Shown piece by piece: positions 6,151 to 13,430 of a stretch of DNA of 25,237 bases. Source of the stretch: an uncultured Lachnospiraceae bacterium (lineage in GTDB: Bacteria; Bacillota; Clostridia; Lachnospirales; Lachnospiraceae); NCBI GenBank assembly GCA_910587085.1, contig CAJUMC010000047.1, forward strand, positions 1-25,237, in the 5' to 3' direction. A program made the translations under genes and the position numbers. The notes under the pieces are model-generated. The model made no database searches. It was not told where the DNA came from and saw nothing but the letters and a program-made list of their open reading frames with translations. The stretch's first letter is position 1, and each line of letters begins with the position of its first letter.

Positions 6151-6969
6151 TCAGCCTGAAACCGGTATTTCAATCTGTACAATATAGTCTTCTATCCGGT
6201 CGATCACAATTTCGTTGATCCCCTTTTCGTAGGAATAGCCCGTCAGTTTTAGGCCGTGCTCTGCAGCATAATCCAGAACTGCCCGGTATCGCGCCGGGAG
6301 GCCGGCCCAGTCGCCCTTGTGAAAGGCCCGGAGATATTTTCCGCCGGGCTGAATGTGCAGCCCTGTTTTCTGCGTCACAAACGGGATTTCAATAAACAGC
6401 CGGGAATAATCGTCAAAGTTTCCGTTTATCAGGCTGTCAACGGAAATCATGGAGCCGTAGGAAGCGTCGTGCAGGCGGCCGAGCTGGTATTTGGCCGTTT
6501 CGGCCGTAATCATTTCCACCTCTTTCTCGAAGGAAGTATCCCTGTCGATTTCGACGGTTACAAGGCAGCGTTCTTCCCTTTCAATAATGCTGATTTCCGA
6601 TAAATCCATGGTCAGCAGCGTTTCCATGTTCCGGCGATGGCTGCACAGCGTTTTCCGGACGGCCTTAAGATGAAGAATGCTGCGATCCAGCTCCGCTGTT
6701 TTTTCATCCAGAAGTTCTTTGAGAGCAGCGGCCGAACGGTTTTTCATAAATTCCTGTATTTCGCTTATGGAAACATCCAGCTCCCGCAGCAGCAGAATGG
6801 TTTCCAGAACGGGGCTCTGATGGTAATTATAGCAGCGGTAGCCGTTTCCCGGATGGATAACAGCAGGGCGGAACAGCCCGATTTCGTCGTACCACATCAG
6901 CGTTTTTTTATTAATTCCATGCATGGCTGCAAACTGACCGATGGTCAGCAGCTTATCGTTTTCTTTCAT
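6151..6969 (-). CDS. MerR-family regulator with GyrI-like ligand domain
   Basis: A 272-residue BmrR/BltR-type activator. The winged helix-turn-helix is at residues about 7-50 (LLTIGQFAAMHGINKKTLMW with YDEIGLF, wing GYRCYN). A dimerisation coiled coil spans about 76-118, and a GyrI-like drug-binding domain runs from about 125 to the end. MerR activators bend promoters with an over-long spacer, and exactly such a promoter lies in front of the divergent MATE pump gene (7178-7208). The inferred role is ligand-dependent activation of the pump. GGGAGG lies 13 bases before the ATG, longer than usual, but no other in-frame start exists. The ligand is unknown; related proteins bind lipophilic cations. 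Confidence 0.9.
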   Translation of the reverse strand: MKENDKLLTIGQFAAMHGINKKTLMWYDEIGLFRPAVIHPGNGYRCYNYHQSPVLETILLLRELDVSISEIQEFMKNRSAAALKELLDEKTAELDRSILHLKAVRKTLCSHRRNMETLLTMDLSEISIIEREERCLVTVEIDRDTSFEKEVEMITAETAKYQLGRLHDASYGSMISVDSLINGNFDDYSRLFIEIPFVTQKTGLHIQPGGKYLRAFHKGDWAGLPARYRAVLDYAAEHGLKLTGYSYEKGINEIVIDRIEDYIVQIEIPVSG

Positions 6970-7091
6970 TGGTGATCGGAAACCTCCCTGGTCTTAAGAA
7001 CTTTATATAATGAGCCGACAGTTTATAAAACTCTGAGTATTGTCCAGTCATTAAAGAAATTTTCCGGTGTTGCAGAATATTCTGTTATTTT

Positions 7092-7175
7092 TTATGCAGG
7101 TTATCTCTTTTCCAGCAGTTTTTAATTTTCATTTCTTATGCAGATTATCTGTTTTTCCAGCAGTTTAAAATTTTC
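7092..7175 (+). repeat. Direct repeat of about 39 bp upstream of the pump promoter
   Basis: A unit starting TTATGCAGGTTATCT (7092-7130) recurs at 7136-7175 as TTATGCAGATTATCT, and both units continue through TTCCAGCAGTTT to an AT-rich end. Copies differ at a few bases and one indel, with a 44-bp period. The second copy ends just before the -35 box of the MATE promoter, so the duplication lies in the upstream activation region. Confidence 0.8.
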
Positions 7176-7177
7176 TC

Positions 7178-7208
7178 TTGACCATCCAGTTACTGTACGG
7201 TTTATGAT
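7178..7208 (+). promoter_or_regulatory. MerR-type promoter and operator of the MATE pump gene
   Basis: TTGACC (7178-7183) and TATGAT (7203-7208) are separated by 19 bp, the over-long spacing typical of promoters activated by MerR-family proteins. Within it a 21-bp dyad (7181-7201) centred on T7191 has 8 of 10 pairs matching, with outer ACC/GGT and inner CAGT/ACTG. The dyad fills the spacer exactly as in bmr- and mta-type promoters. The divergent MerR gene is the obvious regulator; binding is inferred. Confidence 0.85.
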
Positions 7209-7269
7209 ACCATACACAGGGGACGAACGCAAGCCTCCTGATAAAAATCTGCGGCCGGGAGGTTATGCT

Positions 7270-8742
7270 ATGGAAAATCAAAATATCTATTCAAAACCCG
7301 TAACTTTGAGAAATATTCTTAGGTTCGCCGTTCCAACCATTGCAATGAGCGTTTTTATGTCGTTCTATACCATGGTTGACGGCCTGTTTGTGTCCAATCT
7401 GATCGGCACCGACGCGCTCTCCGCAATCAATCTGACCGCGCCGGTCATTCAGCTTGTCACCGCAATTTCCACCATGCTTGCGACGGGCGGCAGCGCGGTT
7501 ATTATGAAAAAAATGGGGGAGCACCGGAATGAGGAGGCAAAAGAAGATTTCACCTTTCTGATTCTGGTAAATGTTGCCGCTGGGCTTGTAATGTGCGGGG
7601 CAGGTTATCTGGTGATGGAGCGCATCTTTGCGGGAATGGATCTGTCTGCGGCTGTGGCGGGATACTGTACGGAATATCTGAGCCGTTATCTGCTCTTCAC
7701 CGTTCCGATCCTGCTGATGAACAACTTTACTCTCTATATGATAGCAAGCGAGAAGGCGGCACTTTCTCTGCTGTGTTCGGTGGCAGGCGGTGTCCTGAAT
7801 ATGGTGCTGGATTATGTGCTGATCGAAATGCTGTCCATGGGAATCGGAGGGGCTGCTGTTGCGACGGGGCTTGGTTATTCTGTAACAGCAGTTACGGGGC
7901 TTTTTGTTTTCAGCCGGAAGAAAAGCCTTCTGCATTTTAAAAAGCCGGTATTGCGGTTTCGGGTCCTTGCCGCTGCGGCGTCCAACGGATGTTCCGAGAT
8001 GGCGACGGCGCTTGTGACGGGGATCGTTACTATGATGTTTAACTGGACAATGCTGCGCTACGTGGGGGAGGACGGTGTTGCGGCGGTCACGATTATCATG
8101 TATGTGCTGATGTTTGCGAGTTCGCTGTACACCGGTTATTCCTACGGCGTTGCGCCGATGATCAGCTATTATTTCGGGGAGCAGAGACTGGAAGCGCAGA
8201 AGGGAACTGCCGGTTTTGCAGAGCCGCGCAGCGGGAAGATAACCGGAACCGGGAGCGAAGAACCGGATCATACCTTTTCTCTTCTTGGAAAGCCGTATGA
8301 TGGACAGGAGGGAGAAACCGGCAGCAGTGCCGGAAAACTCAGAAAGCTGATTTCCATCAGTTTCCGGGTAATTGCTTTCATATCAGTACTTACGGTTGCC
8401 GCCTCCCTTCTTCTCACAAAGCCGCTGGTATCAGTATTTGCCCGCCCGGATAACCCGGTCTTTGCACTTGCAGTAACAGGGAACCGGATCTGCACGGCGG
8501 CGCTGCTTTTTATCGGCTTTAATATTTTTGCAAGCGGAATGTTTACGGCGCTGTCAAACGGGGTGATATCGGCCGTTCTTGCATTTTCGAGATCTTTCGT
8601 GTTTATGCTGATTACCATGCTGGTGCTGCCGGCTCTTCTGGGAGTGAACGGGATCTGGCTGGCGACGCCGGCGGCCGAGCTGATGGCACTCGCGCTTTCG
8701 GCGGCAATGTTCCGCAGATATCGCAAGAAGTACGGTTACTGA
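7270..8742 (+). CDS. MATE-family multidrug efflux transporter
   Basis: A 490-residue integral membrane antiporter with about 12 hydrophobic segments and MATE features: the opening LRNILRFAVPTIAMSVFMSF, then TMVDGLFVSNLIG, a LSAINLTAP block and the mirrored second half (SNGCSEMATALVTG). It would export drugs or other organic cations using a Na+ or H+ gradient. The start at 7270 has GGGAGG 7 bases upstream and lies downstream of the MerR-type promoter; a longer frame from 7138 would begin before that promoter and is rejected. Unusually, the loop near residues 308-357 (8191-8340) holds about 50 extra polar residues (SGKITGTGSEEPD, GQEGETGSSAGK) where most MATE proteins have a short linker. The gene end overlaps the truncated ribU gene tail to tail. 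Confidence 0.92.
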   Translation: MENQNIYSKPVTLRNILRFAVPTIAMSVFMSFYTMVDGLFVSNLIGTDALSAINLTAPVIQLVTAISTMLATGGSAVIMKKMGEHRNEEAKEDFTFLILVNVAAGLVMCGAGYLVMERIFAGMDLSAAVAGYCTEYLSRYLLFTVPILLMNNFTLYMIASEKAALSLLCSVAGGVLNMVLDYVLIEMLSMGIGGAAVATGLGYSVTAVTGLFVFSRKKSLLHFKKPVLRFRVLAAAASNGCSEMATALVTGIVTMMFNWTMLRYVGEDGVAAVTIIMYVLMFASSLYTGYSYGVAPMISYYFGEQRLEAQKGTAGFAEPRSGKITGTGSEEPDHTFSLLGKPYDGQEGETGSSAGKLRKLISISFRVIAFISVLTVAASLLLTKPLVSVFARPDNPVFALAVTGNRICTAALLFIGFNIFASGMFTALSNGVISAVLAFSRSFVFMLITMLVLPALLGVNGIWLATPAAELMALALSAAMFRRYRKKYGY

Positions 8743-9050
8743 TATCCCGTCGGATGCAGGCGGATATGGGAGCGCTGGTTATGGTGGTGCAGGCACAGGA
8801 TGCATCTCGGTCGGATGCTAAGTCCTAAAATTCCGTTTTCACTGATTGTAAGCATTTCCGCAAAGGAAACAATCACGGCAATCGTGAACGAGGTCGAAGG
8901 TCCCCCGATGAAACCTCCAAGAGCTATAACGATGTCTTTGGGATCGTACTTTAAAAAGAGTACGATCGGGATGCGCCCCACGGCTGTCATAACGTAGGCA
9001 AGCGCGCAGAGCATGCCCGTCATTGTGAACTTTTCTGTTTTTCGATCCAT
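8736..9050 (-). pseudogene. ribU: Riboflavin ECF transporter S component, truncated
   Basis: The frame starts MDRKTEKFTMTGMLCALAYV and continues with the S-component pattern (GRIPIVLFLKYDPKD, then ALGGFIGG, ending SENGILG). About 77 residues, roughly 40% of a normal 180-200-residue RibU with six helices, are family-like. Near 8819 the frame leaves the family: the next 27 residues (SIRPRCILCLHHHNQRS) are shifted, and another frame gives a more membrane-like ACTTITSAPISAC. The sequence then runs into the 3' end of the MATE gene, so the remaining helices are gone. AGGAGG is well placed before the ATG. The riboflavin assignment rests mainly on the FMN riboswitch upstream. It probably cannot transport. 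Confidence 0.75.
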
Positions 9051-9063
9051 TAAAGATACCTCC

Positions 9064-9112
9064 TGAAAAAATTAACACCTGAAAGCATCGAAATGCCGTT
9101 CAGGTGTTAAAA
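9064..9112 (-). terminator. Attenuator terminator of the FMN riboswitch
   Basis: On the minus strand TTAACACCTGAA and TTCAGGTGTTAA form a perfect 12-bp stem around a 15-base loop, followed by T6, just before the AGGAGG of ribU. A strong intrinsic terminator between a riboswitch and a start codon is the classical arrangement for FMN-induced premature termination. Confidence 0.88.
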
Positions 9113-9196
9113 TATAGGCGGGTTGAAAATGTCAACAGAGCGAACGGGCAGAAAAAAGTGCAGACCATTAGAATCATCTCTAACAGTTTCAACACA

Positions 9197-9306
9197 CCTT
9201 CTTCAAATCCAGACTATACTGTCGGTTCTGGAGTTGCACCAAATCAGCATTTTCATGCTCGCGGACTATACCGCCGATCGGGAATTTCACCCTGCCCTGA
9301 AGACAT
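9197..9306 (-). ncRNA. FMN riboswitch (RFN element)
   Basis: The minus strand shows the conserved RFN blocks in order: CTTCAGGGCAGGGTGAAATT with CCCGAT, then CGGCGGTATAGTCCGCGAGC, a short variable hairpin, GATTTGGTGCAACTCC, ACCGACAGTATAGTCTGGAT, and a closing GAAGAAGG. All universally conserved segments that I can recall are present, so it should bind FMN. With a terminator downstream (9064-9112) it would shut off ribU transcription when FMN is plentiful. Confidence 0.95.
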
Positions 9307-9321
9307 TATTGCTATTCAGTT

Positions 9322-9449
9322 GTCGATAACAATATATCAAATGGAACGCAGCCTGTCAACCGCGGCAATTTTTATGTATTCCGTCATGGACAGGAACGCG
9401 TGCCCGAACCGATGAGTTTTGAGCTTATCTTTGAGGCAGTCGGATAACT
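9322..9449 (+). other. Open stretch opposite the ribU promoter, possible remnant
   Basis: A plus-strand frame reads VDNNISNGTQPVNRG, then NFYVFRHGQERVPEPMSFEL and ends IFEAVG-stop. The composition is protein-like, but there is no start signal and it overlaps the minus-strand promoter. It may be the tail of a lost gene or chance; I cannot name a family. Confidence 0.2.
9331..9359 (-). promoter_or_regulatory. Sigma-A promoter of the riboswitch/ribU transcript
   Basis: On the minus strand a perfect TTGACA (complement 9354-9359) and TATATT (complement 9331-9336) are separated by 17 bp. Transcription would start near 9324, about 20 bases before the riboswitch. Confidence 0.85.
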
Positions 9450-9500
9450 TTGAAAAGAAGCATGAAAAAATACATCAATAAAAATGTACTTGACGGCGCC

Positions 9501-9529
9501 TTGTGAAAGTTTCTTTCTTATGCTATCGT
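9501..9529 (+). promoter_or_regulatory. Weak candidate promoter of the GNAT gene
   Basis: TTGTGA (9501-9506) and TATCGT (9524-9529) are 17 bp apart, placing transcription start about 20 bases before the GNAT start codon. Both boxes deviate from consensus. Confidence 0.35.
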
Positions 9530-9558
9530 ATACGTAAGGAACGCAAAGGGAGGTCTGG

Positions 9559-10119
9559 ATGGAGATTCATTTTGTTCCGGCAAGCACAAAGGAGCAGCTG
9601 GCGCGGATAAAGGAAATTTATGAAGAAGCCTTTCCGGAGAATGAGAAAAAGCCGTTTTCGATGCTTGTCGAAGGTCAGAAAAAAGGGCTTATCGAGCTTC
9701 TTGCCGCCGAAGACGGTCCGGCAGGGAGCGGATGCCTGGTGGGAGAGGCGATTCTTTCGTTGCATGAGGATGTTGTGCTGCTGGAGTATTTTGCAGTTGC
9801 AGAGAGCTTCCGGGGCCGGGGAGCCGGATCGCGGATGCTGCAGAGCCTGCGGGAAAGGTACCGCGGAAAGCGTCTGATTCTTGAGATTGAGAGCACGGGT
9901 GTGGAGTCGGAAAACAGGGAACAGAGGCTTGCGCGGAAGCGGTTTTACGAGCGGAACGGGATGAACTGCCTGGATTATTCGGTGTCCGTGATGGGCGTGG
10001 AGATGGAGATGCTGAGCTTCGGCAGCAGCGTCGGTTATGAGGAGTATCATGCTGTATACGAAAAGGTCTACGGCGCTGAGTTCGGAGCGCACATCCGGCC
10101 GGCGGAGGAAATAAGATAA
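9559..10119 (+). CDS. GNAT-family N-acetyltransferase
   Basis: A 186-residue acetyltransferase. The central strand LLEYFAVAESFRGRGAGSRM (residues 74-93) contains motif A (RGRGAG) for acetyl-CoA pyrophosphate binding, and LARKRFYERNGM (124-135) is the motif B helix with the usual Tyr. The N-terminus (IKEIYEEAFPENEKKPF) matches the subgroup often annotated as general GNAT proteins of Clostridia that act on unknown small substrates. AAGGGAGG precedes the ATG by 6-7 bases. The next gene begins 71 bases downstream on the same strand, so co-transcription is possible. The substrate is unknown. Confidence 0.87.
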   Translation: MEIHFVPASTKEQLARIKEIYEEAFPENEKKPFSMLVEGQKKGLIELLAAEDGPAGSGCLVGEAILSLHEDVVLLEYFAVAESFRGRGAGSRMLQSLRERYRGKRLILEIESTGVESENREQRLARKRFYERNGMNCLDYSVSVMGVEMEMLSFGSSVGYEEYHAVYEKVYGAEFGAHIRPAEEIR

Positions 10120-10190
10120 AACGGTGCATAATCTGCATCGCGAAGCCGGAAGATAACACAGGTTCAGACAGCATGCACGGGGGAGGTAAA

Positions 10191-12101
10191 ATGGGAAAAG
10201 ATGAATACACAAAGGCGTTCCGCCTTGGGAAAAAGGATTATCAGATGCGGATGCTTCGCGGGCAGAAGCCGACGCTTCCGGTGCTTGATGATATTCTGCC
10301 GGAGCGGATTTCCTGCTCGGAGCGGCCGCTGGGTCTGGTGCAGATACCGATCGCACAGATTGTCGGGACAAAGACTGCGGGGCGGAGCAGCTCTTTTGCG
10401 GGAAATTTTATGCCGATCCTGCGGGAGAATACCGAGTTTGCCACGAAATGGGCAAGGCTGAGCACCAGCCATCTGGAAGAGGGGATTCAGACCCCGATCA
10501 AGGCTTACGAATATATGAACAGATTCTATGTGGAGGAAGGAAACAAGCGGGTCAGCGTTATGAAATATTTTGAGGCCGATTCCATCCTGGGAGAGGTGAC
10601 CCGCATTATCCCGAAGCGCACGGACGAGAAGGAAAACAAAATTTATTTTGAATTTCTGGATTTCTACCAGGCCGCGCCGATCAACTATATCTGGTTTTCT
10701 CAGGAGGGCAGCTTTGCAAAGCTGCAGGAGGCGGTCGGAAAGGAGCCGGGGGAGAAATGGACGGAGGAGGATCTGCTGGATTTCAGCTCGGTCTACACTC
10801 GCTTTCTGGCGGAATACCGGGCAAAGGGCGGCAGCAAACTTGATATTACGCCGGGAGATGCGTTTCTGGCATTTATCACGCTGTACGGATACCAGGTTGT
10901 TGACGAGAAGACGACGAGCGAGCTGAAGACGCTGATTTCCGGAAGCTGGGAGGAGTTTGAACTGCTTCAGGAGGAGCAGGATATCGACCTGAAGATGGAA
11001 CCGAACCAGGAGAAAAAGCCGCTGCTCAGCAGGCTTTTCCCGTCCAGCTCCGCAAAGCGGAAAATTGCGTTTATCTACGAGAAGACACCGGGCACCTCGG
11101 CATGGACCTACGCGCATGAGCTTGGCCGGCTATACCTGGAGCAGACCTTCCCGGACGAGGTAAGTACGATCTGCTACGAGGGGGCGGGGCAGAACACGGT
11201 CGACGCAATGCTGGAAGATGCGGTTGCCGCTGGCTGCCGCCTGATTTTCACCACAACGCCGTCCTTTGTGCAGGCGAGCGTAAAGGCGGCGATCGCCAAC
11301 CCGGACGTCCGGATTATGAACTGCTCGCTGCACACCTCGCACCGCTATATCCGCACTTACTATTCACGGATGCACGAGGCGAAATTTCTGATGGGCGCCA
11401 TTGCCGGCGCAATGGCAGAAAATGACCGGCTGGTCTATATCGCGGATTACCCCATCTACGGTTCCATCGCAAATATCAATGCCTTTGCGCTCGGCGCCAA
11501 AATGATTAATCCGCGGGTGAAGGTCTATCTGGAATGGTCGGCCAGAAAGGAAGCGGATATCGAGCAGAGCATTCGGGACATTGCACCGTCGTGCATTTCC
11601 GGACGGGATATGACAATCCCGGAGGAGGCGTCCCGGTTGTTCGGGCTCTATCACCTGGAGGGGGATACCCCGCGGAATCTGGCGATGCCGATCTGCCACT
11701 GGGGAAAGTTTTACGAGCAGCTGATCCGCACGATTATGAACGGCACCTGGAAATATGATGATAATTCGTCTTCGCCGAAAGCAATCAATTACTGGTGGGG
11801 GCTCTCCTCCGGTGTAATTGACGTGATATTCTCCCAGCGTCTGCCGATTGGGACAAAGCGTCTGGCGGAGCTGCTGAAGACAACGATTGCTTCGGAGCAG
11901 TTCAATCCGTTTTCGGGTATTCTGTATTCGCAGACGGGTGTGGCGCAGGACGATCCGGAAAAGAGCCTTTCGCCGGAGGAAATTATGATGATGGACTGGC
12001 TGGCGGAAAATGTGATCGGCTCGATTCCGAAAAAGGAGGAGCTCAAGGAGAATGCAGAGCCGGTAGTAAGGCAGCAGGGAGTAAAGCAGAAGGAAGGTTA
12101 A
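10191..12101 (+). CDS. Cytosolic two-domain protein with C-terminal BMP (PnrA-like) ligand-binding domain
   Basis: A 636-residue protein. Residues about 289-600 match the BMP/PnrA/Med family of periplasmic-binding folds (KIAFIYEKTPGTSAWTYAHE, then TTTPSFVQASVKAA, FLMGAIAGAMAE and INAFALGAKMINPRVKVYL), which in transporters bind purine nucleosides. The first 280 residues have no known transporter role; VEEGNKRVSVMKYF (about 113-126) resembles the ParB/sulfiredoxin-like motif. There is no signal peptide or lipobox, so it should stay in the cytosol, like Bacillus Med-type proteins rather than ABC binding proteins. No permease or ATPase gene is adjacent. GGGGGAGG supports the ATG at 10191 over an in-frame ATG at 10173. 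A phosphoesterase gene follows after 7 bases. A nucleoside or nucleotide sensor is an inference only. Confidence 0.8.
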   Translation: MGKDEYTKAFRLGKKDYQMRMLRGQKPTLPVLDDILPERISCSERPLGLVQIPIAQIVGTKTAGRSSSFAGNFMPILRENTEFATKWARLSTSHLEEGIQTPIKAYEYMNRFYVEEGNKRVSVMKYFEADSILGEVTRIIPKRTDEKENKIYFEFLDFYQAAPINYIWFSQEGSFAKLQEAVGKEPGEKWTEEDLLDFSSVYTRFLAEYRAKGGSKLDITPGDAFLAFITLYGYQVVDEKTTSELKTLISGSWEEFELLQEEQDIDLKMEPNQEKKPLLSRLFPSSSAKRKIAFIYEKTPGTSAWTYAHELGRLYLEQTFPDEVSTICYEGAGQNTVDAMLEDAVAAGCRLIFTTTPSFVQASVKAAIANPDVRIMNCSLHTSHRYIRTYYSRMHEAKFLMGAIAGAMAENDRLVYIADYPIYGSIANINAFALGAKMINPRVKVYLEWSARKEADIEQSIRDIAPSCISGRDMTIPEEASRLFGLYHLEGDTPRNLAMPICHWGKFYEQLIRTIMNGTWKYDDNSSSPKAINYWWGLSSGVIDVIFSQRLPIGTKRLAELLKTTIASEQFNPFSGILYSQTGVAQDDPEKSLSPEEIMMMDWLAENVIGSIPKKEELKENAEPVVRQQGVKQKEG

Positions 12102-12108
12102 TTCGGCT

Positions 12109-12738
12109 ATGAGGATACTGGCGATCGCGGACGAGGAGTCAAAGGCGCTGTGGGATTATTTTGACAGGAGCATGCTGGAGGGAATTGATCTGATTATCTC
12201 CTGCGGCGATCTGGACCCGCGCTACCTTTCCTTTCTGGTGACCTTTTATTCGGGGCCGGTGCTTTATGTACACGGAAACCATGACGGGAAGTACGAGCAG
12301 ATACCGCCGGAGGGCTGTACCTGCATAGAGAATAAAGTATTTGTATACAAAGGAGTGCGGATTCTGGGGCTCGGCGGCTCCATGCGGTACAAGCCCGGGC
12401 CGCACCAGTATACGGAAAGTGAAATGAAACAGCGGGTGACCAGGCTGTGGTTTCAGCTGTTTCGGAGGCGGGGCTTTGATATTCTGGTGGCGCATGCCCC
12501 GGCTTATCAGCTGAACGACGGGCGGGATCTTCCTCATCAGGGCTTTAAGATTTTCCGAACGCTGATGGAAAAGTACAAGCCGAAATTTTTTCTGCACGGG
12601 CATGTGCATCTGACCTACGGCAGGAATTACAAACGGTACGATAAATATATGGACACGCATGTGATTAACGCTTATGAGCGGTGCGTGTTTGATTTTGAGG
12701 ATGAAAATCCGAAGGAGCATCTGCAGGCGCGGCGGTGA
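12109..12738 (+). CDS. Calcineurin-like metallophosphoesterase
   Basis: A 209-residue phosphoesterase with the metallophos motifs in order: ILAIADEES (D8), SCGDLD (GD at 33-34), HGNHDG (GNHD 56-59), LVAHAP (H129) and HGHVH (163-167). These bind a two-metal centre that hydrolyses phosphomono- or diesters. Motif I is normally D-x-H; here it is D-E-E, replacing one metal-ligand histidine. I recall the same change in clostridial relatives, so it may mark a subfamily rather than damage. Translation is probably coupled to the BMP-domain gene 7 bases upstream, suggesting work on a common (possibly nucleotide) ligand. The T-box promoter of metG begins 17 bases after the stop. Confidence 0.88.
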   Translation: MRILAIADEESKALWDYFDRSMLEGIDLIISCGDLDPRYLSFLVTFYSGPVLYVHGNHDGKYEQIPPEGCTCIENKVFVYKGVRILGLGGSMRYKPGPHQYTESEMKQRVTRLWFQLFRRRGFDILVAHAPAYQLNDGRDLPHQGFKIFRTLMEKYKPKFFLHGHVHLTYGRNYKRYDKYMDTHVINAYERCVFDFEDENPKEHLQARR

Positions 12739-12755
12739 GGAGAAGCTGTTTTTTC

Positions 12756-12784
12756 TTGACAAACGCGGTTTCCGATGCTATATT
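12756..12784 (+). promoter_or_regulatory. Sigma-A promoter of the metG T-box transcript
   Basis: TTGACA (12756-12761) and TATATT (12779-12784) have a 17-bp spacer. Transcription should begin near 12791, directly before the T-box stem I. Confidence 0.88.
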
Positions 12785-12794
12785 GCTATCATAA

Positions 12795-13235
12795 AAAAGA
12801 GCAAAGGCAGAGAAGAGAAGAGTACGGAGGGAAAGCCTTTACAGAGAATTCCGCGGAGTATGCTGAGAGCGGAAAAGGGGGAAGCTTCGGAACATGGTCT
12901 TGGAGCTGCGCGGCCGAAACCGGTCGGCACGGCAGAATGCCGGTGCAGGAAGCTGCACGGCGGACAGCCTGCGGACGGAAAGCCGGGATGGAAGGGAGCC
13001 GCGGGGAATGCCCCGGCAGAACCAGTTCCGGCGGTCAGGCTGCGACGGAAGCGCCCGTTAGCGCGGCATGCTGCAGTCGGGAACCCGGCGAAGCCTCCGG
13101 TTGTACGCACCCCGGGGCGTCGGTGTTGCTGCGGCAGCAGGAGAGGCGTTTTCCGTGAGGATTACGCGAAAATAAAGTGGTACCGCGGGAGATTACTCCT
13201 GCCTTTATCGGGCAAGATAAAGGCAGGAGTTTTTT
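12795..13235 (+). ncRNA. Methionine T-box leader with terminator
   Basis: Stem I is recognisable from AGAGTA near 12818, an apical part with AGAGAATTCCGCGG and GCTGAGAGCGG, and the specifier region GGAACATGGTCTTGG, where ATG at 12894-12896 is the likely methionine specifier codon. The T-box sequence AAAGTGGTACCGCG (13174-13187) pairs with the tRNA acceptor end. The terminator has a perfect 15-bp stem (13195-13209 with 13216-13230) followed by T5-6. Uncharged tRNA-Met would permit antitermination into metG. About 260 GC-rich bases separate stem I from the T-box, far more than the usual stem II/III region. Confidence 0.92.
13195..13235 (+). terminator. T-box regulated terminator
   Basis: ACTCCTGCCTTTATC and its exact reverse complement flank a 6-base loop and are followed by a T-run. 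The 5' arm overlaps the segment that alternates with the T-box antiterminator. Confidence 0.93.
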
Positions 13236-13430
13236 ATGCACAGCGGCGTCCGCGGAACCTGAGAACCGCAGGAGCCCGCACCATGCAGGAACGGGCGTGT
13301 GCTGCTTGAAACAGTATGTTTCCGGACAGAACGCGGAGGAATCCGGACAGCAGAGCGTACAAAAATACTTCCTCCAACAGGTACCGGAAGGGAACATGCG
13401 GAACAAAAGTTACGAAAGGAATGATTGACA

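Noticed and set aside
7138..7269. Upstream extension of the MATE reading frame
   Set aside because: It would start before the MerR-type promoter and lacks a ribosome-binding site; ATG 7270 has both context and spacing.
12674..13309. Several long frames across the metG leader
   Set aside because: They overlap a clear T-box RNA with its own promoter and terminator; the open frames reflect high GC content.
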